Positions 1 through 6,331 of a stretch of DNA of 6,982 nt are shown piece by piece. The notes under the pieces were generated by a model, which was not told where the DNA came from, ran no database searches, and saw only the letters and a program-made list of their open reading frames with translations. The first letter of the stretch is position 1. The number at the start of each line of letters is the position of its first letter. Origin of the DNA: Pseudomonadota bacterium (GTDB taxonomy: Bacteria > Pseudomonadota > Alphaproteobacteria > Sphingomonadales > SMXR01); the NCBI GenBank assembly GCA_022568115.1, contig JADFFP010000064.1, positions 1-6,982 on the forward strand, given 5' to 3'. A program made the position numbers and the translations under genes.

Positions 1-915
1 GATCCCCTGGAGGGGATCGACATCGATGCCGATTCTACCTTCGCCCTGATGCTCGAGGCCCAGGCCCGGGGCCATGCCCTTTATCAATATCAACCGAAGG
101 ACTTGTCCTTCAACAACGGCAAGGTCACGGCGTTCGCGTGTCCGGTCGAGGTCAGGCGGAAGGAGGGCGATCATTATACCTGCGCCGCCGCCGCCCCGCT
201 CGACCTGAAAAAGATGGATGTGGTGCTGCTGCGCCAGGACCCGCCCTTCGACATGGCCTACATCACCACCACCCACATCCTGGAGCACCTGCAGCCCGCA
301 ACCCTGGTGGTCAATGATCCGGCCGCGGTCCGGAACGCGCCGGAAAAACTGTTCGTCACGCGCTTTCCCGGCTTGATGCCGCCGACCCTGATCGCCCACC
401 GCCGGGAAGACATTCTGGCCTTCAGGGAGAAGCACAAGGAGATTATCCTGAAACCCCTTTACGGCAACGGGGGCGCGGGGGTCTTCCACGTCACCCCCGA
501 TGACGATAATCTCAACGCCCTTTTGGAAATGTTCACCGATTTTTACCGCGAACCGGCGATCATCCAGAAATACCTGCCCGAGGTGAGACAGGGCGACAAG
601 CGCATCATCCTGGTCGACGGCGTCGCCGTGGGCGCCCTGAACCGCATTCCCGCCGAGGGCGAGAGCCGGGCCAACCTTCATGTCGGCGCCACCGCGGTGA
701 AAACCGGCCTGACCGCCAGGGAAATCGAGATTTGCGCGGCGATCGGCCCGGAGTTGAAGGCCCGCGGCCTGGTATTTGTCGGCATCGATGTGATCGGCGG
801 CTATCTGACCGAGATCAACGTCACCTCGCCTACCGGCATTCAGGAGATCGACCGCTTCAACGGCACCAACACGCCCGGGCTGATCTGGGACGCGATCGAG
901 GGGCGTTTGAAATGA
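1..915 (+). CDS. gshB: Glutathione synthetase (ATP-grasp), 5' end cut by window edge
   Basis: Cytoplasmic enzyme that joins gamma-glutamylcysteine and glycine using ATP, the second step of glutathione synthesis. The frame is open from base 1, so the 304 visible residues start inside the gene. The first visible residues, [20 protein letters not shown], align with residue 9 onward of E. coli GshB (about 316 aa), so roughly eight residues are missing; the ATG at 49 is internal. Visible family motifs (numbering from base 1) are [11 protein letters not shown] (about 78-88), the ATP-grasp glycine loop [10 protein letters not shown] (151-160), [15 protein letters not shown] (189-203), the substrate loop [16 protein letters not shown] (215-230), and the metal/ATP segment [19 protein letters not shown] (261-279). 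The stop overlaps the next gene's start (ATGA), so the two are probably co-translated. GC-rich codon use matches comM and mutS. Identification is secure from motifs along the whole length. Confidence 0.97.
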   Translation, partial: DPLEGIDIDADSTFALMLEAQARGHALYQYQPKDLSFNNGKVTAFACPVEVRRKEGDHYTCAAAAPLDLKKMDVVLLRQDPPFDMAYITTTHILEHLQPATLVVNDPAAVRNAPEKLFVTRFPGLMPPTLIAHRREDILAFREKHKEIILKPLYGNGGAGVFHVTPDDDNLNALLEMFTDFYREPAIIQKYLPEVRQGDKRIILVDGVAVGALNRIPAEGESRANLHVGATAVKTGLTAREIEICAAIGPELKARGLVFVGIDVIGGYLTEINVTSPTGIQEIDRFNGTNTPGLIWDAIEGRLK

Positions 916-1226
916 CCGCCAAAAAGCTGAAAGAAATTTATTCCGGCATTACCGAGCCGTTTACCCCGGTGCCGCTGATGGCCGGCAAGGGCATCACCGC
1001 CCATGCCGTCCTGGTCAAGGGCGCGTTTTACTGGCACCGCCACGACAGCGCCGATGAACTGTTCGTGGTCAGGTCCGGCACGCTTACCATCCACTACCAG
1101 GACCGGAAGGTCACATTGGGCCCGGATGAGTTTCATGTCGTGCCCAGGGGGGCTGTCCACAAAACATCCTCAAAGGATGGCGCCGAGGTCCTGTTCGTCG
1201 GCCCCGACGACTGGATCAAGGTTTAG
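912..1226 (+). CDS. Small single-domain cupin protein
   Basis: A 104-residue protein that is essentially one cupin beta-barrel. Cupin motif 1 is G37-AFYW-H42-R-H44-DSAD-E49-LFVVRS-G56, with the spacing of the metal-binding type. Motif 2 is G70-PDEFHVV-P78-R-G80-AV-H83. H42, H44, E49 and H83 are therefore the predicted metal ligands, and all are present. The ATG at 912 was chosen because it overlaps the gshB stop (ATGA) and has GAGGGG about 8 bases upstream (898-903); an in-frame start farther upstream would only read through gshB in another frame. The operon-like coupling to gshB hints at a thiol- or metal-related task, but single-domain cupins range from dioxygenases and isomerases to sugar-binding proteins, so no substrate can be assigned. 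Confidence 0.9.
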   Translation: MTAKKLKEIYSGITEPFTPVPLMAGKGITAHAVLVKGAFYWHRHDSADELFVVRSGTLTIHYQDRKVTLGPDEFHVVPRGAVHKTSSKDGAEVLFVGPDDWIKV

Positions 1227-1254
1227 GCACCATCCTGCCCATTATTTCGGGCGA

Positions 1255-1272
1255 GGGGTCTTAAATGACCCC
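1255..1272. terminator. Inverted repeat between converging genes, possible terminator
   Basis: GGGGTC (1255-1260), loop TTAAAT, GACCCC (1267-1272): a perfect 6-bp stem. It lies between the cupin stop (1226, + strand) and the stop of the leftward gene (1301, - strand), where a bidirectional terminator would be expected. No T-run follows on either strand, so it would be a weak or factor-assisted terminator. A second, poorer pair, GCCC/GGGC (1237-1240/1249-1252), lies beside it. It also marks the junction from GC-rich to AT-rich sequence. Confidence 0.3.
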
Positions 1273-1300
1273 CTTAAAGATATGGTTATGTGTACTCGTT

Positions 1301-2262
1301 TTAATCGGCCTCGTTATGTTGTTCTGGGTAGGTGGTGCGAGGCAACATTTTAGTTTCACCATCGATAACACGAGCCTCCCATGTGATAATTTGATAGAAT
1401 TTGGTCGTTCTTTTCTTCCCAGAAATATCCTCATACTTAACAATCCCCCAGATACAGAACGCTTTTCCCCCGCTAGCGTGAATGATACCACCAACCTCTT
1501 CTTCTGGTTCAAAATCGTCAGCCAATCCGTTCATGGTTCTCCCCCTCCCTGGGCCAAGAACTCCGCCACCAGTGAAATCTTTGGGGAGATCGAACTTGAA
1601 TTCTTTATCTACGGGAACAGGAAGAACCTTTGCTCGAATTTTATGTTTAATTTTATAGGCGGGGGTATTTCCTGCGTTCAACAAAATGGGCAATCCTTGG
1701 AATTTCAAATTTGGTTGGTTTTGGATCACGGACTCTTCACACGGTTCAACACACAGATAGGCCCTCATTTGATTAGTGGTGGCCCTTTCGATCATAGCCA
1801 TGTTTTCTTCAACGGTTTCTACGCTTTTTTCGGTGTTTTTGGCGACCTCTTCCATGGCGTTAGCCGATTTAGCGGCCTCTCTAATAGAGGCTTTCATATC
1901 TTTGGACTGCCTTACAGCAGCGATCCACAGGCCAGCAGTGGATACGAACAACAAAAAGTGAAAAGGCTTACCAAGAAATTGGTAAGTTGCATCCGAAGGC
2001 CGAACAAAGAAACCCAACTTTCGGTCATTTGCTCGGCGCTTTCTTGGCCCTTGTTCTCGCTATCGGCTTTATTCAGCTGGCCGCCTGGCTCTAGTTCAGT
2101 TACAGGAAAGTCTTGGCTATCCCCATTTTCTTGCTCGGCGGATTCTTGGGGTTCAGCGGTACTTGGGGTTTCTGGTTTGGACTGGACTTGTGGACCTTGG
2201 GCGCTGGCCTGTATTGCGAACAGGATAATAAAACAGGCGATACTAAGGATTTTTGTAAACAT
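1301..2262 (-). pseudogene. Membrane-anchored protein of unknown function, split by a frameshift
   Basis: Two overlapping - strand frames read as one gene broken by a -1 shift. The first starts at ATG 2262, with AGGAG five bases upstream, and encodes a signal peptide (MFTKILSIACFIILFAIQASA, probable cut after A21) and an acidic Pro/Glu/Gln-rich stretch (about 22-80). The second frame is open from about 2062 to the TAA at 1301. It carries a membrane helix (KPFHFLLFVSTAGLWIAAV), a probable coiled coil rich in A, E and K, then NQMRAYLCVEP and a C-terminal domain with NAGNTPAYKIKHKI. Signal peptide, linker, helix, coiled coil, MRAY segment and Ig-like domain match a widespread proteobacterial family of unknown function as I remember it. 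Adding one base in the GGG run (+ strand CCC 2013-2015) gives about 320 residues reading ...MTESWGFFVRPSD.... I see no classical slippery heptamer there, so mutation or sequencing error is likelier than programmed shifting. The second frame might instead start at TTG 2017. Confidence 0.72.
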
Positions 2263-2267
2263 ATCGG

Positions 2268-2272
2268 CTCCT
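2268..2272 (-). promoter_or_regulatory. Ribosome binding site that fixes the leftward gene's start
   Basis: The - strand reads AGGAG, then five bases, then ATG at 2262. This favours ATG 2262 over the in-frame ATG nine codons upstream (2289), and the peptide from 2262 begins directly with a normal signal peptide. Confidence 0.7.
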
Positions 2273-2299
2273 ATGGAAATGAATATCATAAGTGGAATG

Positions 2300-2329
2300 G
2301 TGAGTCACTCTCGACAACTGCAAAGCAGT
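2300..2329. repeat. Two short palindromes in the divergent intergenic region
   Basis: GTGA-G-TCAC (2300-2308) and ACTGC-AAA-GCAGT (2317-2329) are perfect short inverted repeats between the two divergent genes, both inside the predicted leader of the leftward gene. They could be operator half-sites or small leader hairpins. With arms of only 4-5 bp in AT-rich DNA, chance is a real alternative. Confidence 0.3.
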
Positions 2330-2342
2330 GGGGCAATACCAG

Positions 2343-2351
2343 ATTATACCA
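2343..2351 (-). promoter_or_regulatory. Extended -10 promoter for the leftward membrane-protein gene
   Basis: The - strand reads TGGTATAAT: a perfect TATAAT (2348 to 2343) preceded by the TGn extended -10 motif. Transcription would start near 2336, giving a leader of about 75 bases before ATG 2262. No good -35 is seen at the usual distance (TATATA there), which extended -10 promoters tolerate. The leader would contain the 5-bp stem ACTGC-AAA-GCAGT (2317-2329). Confidence 0.5.
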
Positions 2352-2396
2352 ATACCCCCTTGGCATATATAGGGGTTTAGGGGCATATTTGGGACT

Positions 2397-3194
2397 ATGG
2401 AGACAGAACAAAAAATCCGTAGACAGTTTTTTAAATTGGCGTTTTGGGAAAGGCCCCTTTTCCGCTGGCCTGCTTTGGTGTTGGCTGTCTTTGGCTCTTA
2501 TGACCTTCTGGTTGCCCAACTACTTCCTCATGAAATTGGGGAAAACATGCCCACTATTTATGAAGTGGTTAGCGCAATGTTGAACATTTCAATACCTTGG
2601 TGGTCATGGTTCGCTCTAATTGTGATTTTGGTATTTGCGGCCATCTTCGAACTGGCGTTTAGATATTGGAGAAAGGGATCGTCTCTCGAATCGTTAATTT
2701 ATCTCTCGTCGATAAGTGTTGAGGATAAGTTTTGGACGGATGAAAAATACCTCAAATTCTTTTTGCGCGGCTACAACGCATCTCCGTTCACGCTTGAATT
2801 TAAGTATCAAAACGGAAACATTTTTTATTCCAACCAAAACAGTGTGCCCAGAAAACTGCCAGCACCCATTTTGGAGTTCCCATGGCCTCACCCCGCAATG
2901 CCCTATACTGAATTTGGTATCCATGTAGCGCAAACTCTCCCTAGTGATGCAAGGCAGGAAATAGAAGATGCTCTAGAGGCTGGGTTGCCGATCAGATTTT
3001 CATTTGATGATTTAGAAATTTTGGTGGATACAGTCGGAAAAAAACATAAATCTACTGCGCTCGACTTTACGAAAAATAATTGGATCACCATTGATTTGGT
3101 GCGAAGGGCGCGACGGTTTAGTGTTTCTAAGGTTATTCATATGGGGATTAGTGCCGCCGCTAAAGCTAGTGTCAATTTAGGAGGTAAAAAGTAG
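2397..3194 (+). CDS. Two-helix membrane protein of unknown function
   Basis: A 265-residue protein I do not recognise. It has a basic N-terminus (KIRRQ), a first membrane helix at about 22-43, a short outside loop (44-67) and a second helix at about 68-89 (WWSWFALIVILVFAAIFELA) ended by RYWRKG. The charges suggest that both termini are cytoplasmic. The remaining 175 residues look like a soluble, beta-rich domain, including a proline-rich patch (LPAPILEFPWPHP, 154-166), an acidic helix (SDARQEIEDALEAG, 183-196) and a basic tail. No catalytic motif is evident. ATG 2397 is the first start in frame; its ribosome site is poor (GGGA only two bases upstream), so an internal start is possible, but that would remove the first helix. 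Codon use is AT-rich, unlike comM. It diverges from the frameshifted membrane gene and is followed three bases later by a 22-codon ORF. It is probably a real gene because of its length, helix pattern and strand context. Confidence 0.75.
   Translation: METEQKIRRQFFKLAFWERPLFRWPALVLAVFGSYDLLVAQLLPHEIGENMPTIYEVVSAMLNISIPWWSWFALIVILVFAAIFELAFRYWRKGSSLESLIYLSSISVEDKFWTDEKYLKFFLRGYNASPFTLEFKYQNGNIFYSNQNSVPRKLPAPILEFPWPHPAMPYTEFGIHVAQTLPSDARQEIEDALEAGLPIRFSFDDLEILVDTVGKKHKSTALDFTKNNWITIDLVRRARRFSVSKVIHMGISAAAKASVNLGGKK
3179..3185 (+). promoter_or_regulatory. Strong Shine-Dalgarno site before a 22-codon ORF
   Basis: AGGAGGT lies inside the last codons of the 265-residue gene, 12 bases before ATG 3198. 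The spacing is somewhat long, but this is the best ribosome site in the accessory segment and has no other start codon to serve. Confidence 0.5.
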
Positions 3195-3197
3195 GCC

Positions 3198-3266
3198 ATG
3201 TCACGCGGTAAACACCTAAATCTCAAACAAGCCCGCAAAAAAGATCGCCTGGACAAGGTTACCTAA
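3198..3266 (+). CDS. Very small ORF, 22 codons, basic peptide
   Basis: It encodes a very basic peptide beginning MSRGKHLNLKQARKKDRLDK and ending VT, then TAA. It starts three bases after the stop of the two-helix membrane gene and is preceded by AGGAGGT (3179-3185); a hairpin terminator begins seven bases after its stop, so it sits exactly where the last gene of an operon should. From memory, its start resembles short alphaproteobacterial proteins that begin with a basic 'LxLxEARKxxKLxxF' segment and run to roughly 50-70 residues. If so, this is a shortened remnant. The sequence after the stop does not resume that pattern in any frame I checked. It could be a genuine micropeptide, a decayed gene or chance. 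Confidence 0.4.
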   Translation: MSRGKHLNLKQARKKDRLDKVT

Positions 3267-3272
3267 GAGTTA

Positions 3273-3296
3273 AGCCCCCGTCCGGGGGTTATTTTT
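3273..3296 (+). terminator. Rho-independent terminator closing the accessory operon
   Basis: CCCCC-GTCC-GGGGG (3275-3288), extended by G-T and A-T pairs at the base, then A and TTTTT (3292-3296). The strong GC stem plus T-run directly follows the 22-codon ORF, so it ends the rightward accessory transcript and insulates comM from it. Confidence 0.85.
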
Positions 3297-3306
3297 GTGA
3301 AGTCGA

Positions 3307-3337
3307 TTGACTCTTGAAGGCGACTCGGTCATATCAT
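3307..3337 (+). promoter_or_regulatory. Possible sigma-70-type promoter for comM
   Basis: TTGACT (3307-3312, 5 of 6 to consensus) and TATCAT (3332-3337, 5 of 6) are separated by 19 bases, longer than the preferred 17. It lies between the upstream terminator and comM, where a promoter is needed. The leader would be about 35 bases, with GAGGA (3370-3374) before ATG 3378. Confidence 0.35.
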
Positions 3338-3377
3338 TATCAATGAGAACAAAATATGAACAAAACGTTGAGGACTT

Positions 3378-4901
3378 ATGGTTGTTCATATCAATTCGGT
3401 GGCATTCCTTGGCATAGAGGCCAGGGCGGTCGAGGTTGAGGTCCATATCTCCGGTGGGCTGCCGGCCTTTACCATCGTCGGCCTGCCCGACAAGGCGGTG
3501 GCGGAATCCCGTGAGCGCATCCGCGCGGCGCTGTCGGCGATCGGCATCGCCTTGCCGCCGAAACGCATCACCGTCAATTTATCGCCCGCCGACATGCCCA
3601 AGGAAGGCAGCCACTTCGACCTGCCGATCGCGCTCGGCTTATTAAGCGTTCTGGGCGCGCTGGCCGAGGACGAACTGACCGAGCGCGTGGTGCTTGGGGA
3701 GCTGGGGCTGGATGGCAGGATCCGCCCGGTGCCGGGGGTGCTGCTGGCGGCGCTTCACGCCAGCTCTAGAAACTTAGGCATAATCTGCCCCGAGGAATGC
3801 GGTCCCGAGGCCGCCTGGGCCGGGGAGGTCGGGATCCTGGCCCCGCCCGATATCTTGACCCTCTTGAATCACTTCAAGGGGGAGCAGGTGCTTTCCCAGC
3901 CGCTTCCCGGAGAGGTGCTGGATGAAAAAAGCCATCCCGACCTCCGGGACATCAAGGGCCAGGAAACCGCCAAGCGGGCGCTCGAGGTGGCGGCGGCGGG
4001 CGGCCATAACCTTTTGATGATCGGCCCGCCCGGGGCGGGAAAATCGATGCTGGCGGCGCGCCTGCCCGGCATCCTGCCGCCCCTGACACCCGAAGAGGCG
4101 CTCGAGACCTCGATGATCACCTCGATCGCCGGCGAGATGAAACGCGGCACGCTGCAGCGGGCCAGGCCCTACCGCACCCCCCACCATTCGGCCTCGATGC
4201 CGGCCCTGACCGGGGGCGGCGCCAAGGCCCGGCCGGGGGAAATTTCACTGGCCCACAACGGGGTGCTGTTCCTCGACGAGCTGCCGGAATTTTCCCGGCA
4301 GGCGGTGGAATCGTTGCGCCAGCCGATGGAAACCGGCCAGGTGGTGGTGGCCCGCGCCGCCGCCCACGTCACCTATCCGGCCCGCTTCCAGCTGGTCGCG
4401 GCGATGAACCCGTGCCGCTGCGGCTATCTCGACGACGCCGCGCTGGCCTGCACCCGGGCGCCCCGCTGCGCCGCCGACTACCAGGCCAAAATCTCCGGGC
4501 CGATGTTCGATCGGATCGACATCCATGTCGATGTCCCGGCGGTCAAGGCCAGCGATTTGACCCTGCCGCCGGCCGCTGAATCCTCAAGCGATGTTGCACG
4601 GCGGGTCGACAGCGCCCGCTTTATCCAGCTGGAGCGCTATAAAAGTGTGAAAGGCGAGACCATCCGCACCAACGCCGAAGCCGACGGCAAACTGCTGGAG
4701 GCGGTCGCCAGCCCCGATCAGGACGGCGCCAGGCTGATGGCCGAAGCGGCCGGTAAAATGCACCTGACGGCGCGCGGCTACCACCGGGTCTTAAAGGTCG
4801 CCCGGACGTTGGCCGATCTGGAGCTGGCCGAAGGCGTCCGCCGCCACCACGTCGCCGAGGCGCTGTCCTACCGGCGCATTCACCCGCAGATGAACCTCTG
4901 A
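3378..4901 (+). CDS. comM: ComM/YifB family AAA+ ATPase (Mg-chelatase-like)
   Basis: A full-length 507-residue member of the YifB/ComM family. In naturally competent bacteria ComM is a hexameric helicase that promotes branch migration when incoming DNA is recombined; in other species its role is less clear. The N-terminal ChlI/Lon-protease-like domain covers about 1-170 (HISGGLPAFTIVGLPDKAVAESRERIRAAL, VNLSPADMPKEGSHFDLPIALGLL). The AAA+ core has Walker A GPPGAGKS (216-223), RTPHHSAS (266-273), Walker B VLFLDE (296-301) and GPMFDRID (374-381), whose R379 is probably the arginine finger. A four-cysteine cluster, C346, C348, C358 and C364, follows AAMN and could bind zinc. The C-terminal Mg-chelatase domain ends with LTARGYHRVLKVARTLADLE (463-482). 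ATG 3378 fits the usual family start (MVVHINSVAFLGIEA) and has GAGGA a few bases upstream. It lies just downstream of the AT-rich insert but has normal GC-rich codons and shows no damage. Confidence 0.96.
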   Translation: MVVHINSVAFLGIEARAVEVEVHISGGLPAFTIVGLPDKAVAESRERIRAALSAIGIALPPKRITVNLSPADMPKEGSHFDLPIALGLLSVLGALAEDELTERVVLGELGLDGRIRPVPGVLLAALHASSRNLGIICPEECGPEAAWAGEVGILAPPDILTLLNHFKGEQVLSQPLPGEVLDEKSHPDLRDIKGQETAKRALEVAAAGGHNLLMIGPPGAGKSMLAARLPGILPPLTPEEALETSMITSIAGEMKRGTLQRARPYRTPHHSASMPALTGGGAKARPGEISLAHNGVLFLDELPEFSRQAVESLRQPMETGQVVVARAAAHVTYPARFQLVAAMNPCRCGYLDDAALACTRAPRCAADYQAKISGPMFDRIDIHVDVPAVKASDLTLPPAAESSSDVARRVDSARFIQLERYKSVKGETIRTNAEADGKLLEAVASPDQDGARLMAEAAGKMHLTARGYHRVLKVARTLADLELAEGVRRHHVAEALSYRRIHPQMNL

Positions 4902-4930
4902 TTGGCGCTTTTTCCTTTTCTAACCATAAT
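4902..4930 (+). promoter_or_regulatory. Possible sigma-70-type promoter for ampG
   Basis: TTGGCG (4902-4907, 4 of 6) and CATAAT (4925-4930, 5 of 6) are exactly 17 bases apart, starting one base after the comM stop. The expected start near 4937 leaves only about 5 bases before ATG 4942, or 14 before ATG 4951. That fits the lack of a ribosome site there. Confidence 0.45.
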
Positions 4931-4941
4931 CTCCCGTTAAG

Positions 4942-6249
4942 ATGCTTTTCATGTCAGTAAGCCGTGTAAAAAAATCACCCTGGATGATTTATTTCCAACC
5001 GAAATTCCTGACCATTATGGCGTTGGGGTTCTCGGGCGGGGTGCCGCTGGCGCTGACTGCCTCAACCCTGTTCGTATGGATGCGCGAGACCGGGGTTGAT
5101 CTGACCACGATCGGGATTTTCGCCGCGCTGGGAACGCCGTATACGATAAAGTTTTTATGGTCACCGCTGGTCGATCAGCTGCCTCTGCCAATCCTTGGGA
5201 AACTGTTTGGGCGGCGCCGGTCGTGGCTATTATTTTCGCAAGCGCTGTTGATTGTATTCATTGTTGCCCTGGGGTTTTCTTCGCCAGCGCTGGATCCCGC
5301 CCTGACAGCAGTATTGGCGTTCGCCGTGGCCTTTTTTTCGGCCACCCAGGACATCGTCATCGACGCCTTCCGGATTGAAAAAATGGAAAAGAAGGAACAG
5401 GCCGCGGGGGCCACCGCCTACGTTTATGGCTATCGCCTCGGCATGCTGGCCTCGGGCGCCGGGGCGCTTTACCTGGCTACCTTTTATTCCTGGAGCGTCG
5501 CCTATATGGCTATGGCCGGACTGATCCTGGTGGGCTCAGCGGCAGCGCTTCTGGCCAAGGAACCGCAAGCCTCCGAGGCCGCCGCCAAAAATGACAAGCC
5601 CAAGGATGCCGCCGCGTGGCTGGGAAAAGCGGTGATCGAACCGTTCGCGGATTTCCTGACCAGAAAGGGCTGGGTGTTTATCCTGCTGTTTATCACGCTG
5701 TTTAAATTTGGCGATGCGCTGGTTGGCACCATGACCAATCCGTTTCTGATCGACCTCGGGTTTTCAAAAATTGAAATTGCCAATGTCGCCAAACTTTTCG
5801 GTTTCTGGGCGACCATGGGGGGGTTGGCTATCGGGGGGGTGATGCTGGCGAAGGTGAGCTTGTTCCGGGCCCTTTTGATCAGCTTTTTTGTCCAGATTGT
5901 CTCGACCACCTTGTTTGTGGTCCAGGCCTACGTTGGCTATAACCTGGAGCTTCTGGCGGCCACCATCGCCGCCGAAAATCTCGCCAGCGGGATGGGAACG
6001 GCGGTCTTTTTGGCCTATCTTTCGATCCTGTGCAATGTCCGCTACACGGCGACGCAGTATGCCCTTTTCTCTTCGCTGTTTGCCATCTCAAGGACCTGGC
6101 TTTCGACCGCCTCCGGCCTTTTGGCGGAACAACTTGGCTGGCCGACTTTTTTCATAATCACCATGGTTGCGGCGGTGCCGGGGCTTATTCTGCTGTTCCT
6201 GATCAGGAAATACGACCAGCGCGAAGACGGGCACAGGGTATTTACCTAG
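4942..6249 (+). CDS. ampG: AmpG-type muropeptide permease (MFS)
   Basis: A 435-residue inner-membrane transporter. AmpG proteins import GlcNAc-anhydro-muropeptides by proton symport for cell-wall recycling, and in some species this feeds AmpR control of beta-lactamase. Family signatures: FSGGVPLALTASTL (30-43), IKFLWSPLVDQ (69-79), the loop-2 motif GRRRSWLL (90-97), FFSATQDIVIDAFR (131-144), GYRLGMLASG (163-172), FKFGDAL (254-260), and TQYALFSSLFAISR (371-384). About 12 hydrophobic segments are visible, with a charged central loop (about 206-240, EPQASEAAAKNDKPKD). It is shorter than the 491 residues of E. coli AmpG, mainly because it lacks the extra C-terminal length, as in many alphaproteobacterial members. 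The start is uncertain: ATG 4942, 4951 or 4984 are all in frame and none has a clear ribosome site. The gene probably has its own promoter and no obvious functional tie to comM or mutS. Specificity is inferred from family, not shown. Confidence 0.9.
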   Translation: MLFMSVSRVKKSPWMIYFQPKFLTIMALGFSGGVPLALTASTLFVWMRETGVDLTTIGIFAALGTPYTIKFLWSPLVDQLPLPILGKLFGRRRSWLLFSQALLIVFIVALGFSSPALDPALTAVLAFAVAFFSATQDIVIDAFRIEKMEKKEQAAGATAYVYGYRLGMLASGAGALYLATFYSWSVAYMAMAGLILVGSAAALLAKEPQASEAAAKNDKPKDAAAWLGKAVIEPFADFLTRKGWVFILLFITLFKFGDALVGTMTNPFLIDLGFSKIEIANVAKLFGFWATMGGLAIGGVMLAKVSLFRALLISFFVQIVSTTLFVVQAYVGYNLELLAATIAAENLASGMGTAVFLAYLSILCNVRYTATQYALFSSLFAISRTWLSTASGLLAEQLGWPTFFIITMVAAVPGLILLFLIRKYDQREDGHRVFT

Positions 6250-6284
6250 GCCTTAGCCTGATTTCACCTTTTAAAGCCCAGGGC

Positions 6285-6313
6285 CTTACGCTAATCTGTG
6301 GCTAATCTATATT
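6285..6313 (+). promoter_or_regulatory. Possible mutS promoter with a tandem 8-base repeat
   Basis: CTTACG (6285-6290, 3 of 6) and TATATT (6308-6313, 5 of 6) are 17 bases apart, predicting a start near 6320, just ahead of AGAGGG and ATG 6332. The spacer and start of the -10 contain GCTAATCT twice (6290-6297 and 6301-6308), 11 bases apart, about one helical turn. Confidence 0.35.
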
Positions 6314-6331
6314 GGCCGGGAATAAAGAGGG

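Noticed and set aside
1..18. Perfect inverted repeat GATCCCCT-GG-AGGGGATC at the window edge.
   Set aside because: It encodes the conserved DPLEGI of GshB, so the symmetry is explained by coding; its place at the edge is where the window happens to be cut.
2017..2040. Programmed -1 frameshift signal joining the two halves of the leftward gene.
   Set aside because: No X XXY YYZ heptamer in the correct phase and no clear downstream stem were found in the overlap; a lost G in GGG explains the shift more simply.
1265..2380. A long open frame of 371 codons on the + strand, with a hydrophobic start, running across the accessory segment opposite the frameshifted gene.
   Set aside because: The opposite strand has the ribosome site, signal peptide, membrane helix and recognisable C-terminal family features. 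The + frame gives a Phe/Ser-rich, low-plausibility protein with no domain, typical of an antisense shadow, and it has no ribosome site.
1227..3377. Search for mobile-element hallmarks: integrase or transposase genes, terminal inverted repeats, att-like direct repeats at the two ends of the insert, tRNA at the junctions.
   Set aside because: None could be seen by eye; transfer is inferred only from composition and orphan content.
3356..3436. Short ORF starting at ATG 3356 just before comM.
   Set aside because: It overlaps comM in another frame, has no ribosome site and no conserved features.
6272..6288. Imperfect inverted repeat TAAAGCCC-A-GGGCCTTA after ampG, considered as a terminator.
   Set aside because: It has one mismatch and almost no loop, and no T-run follows.
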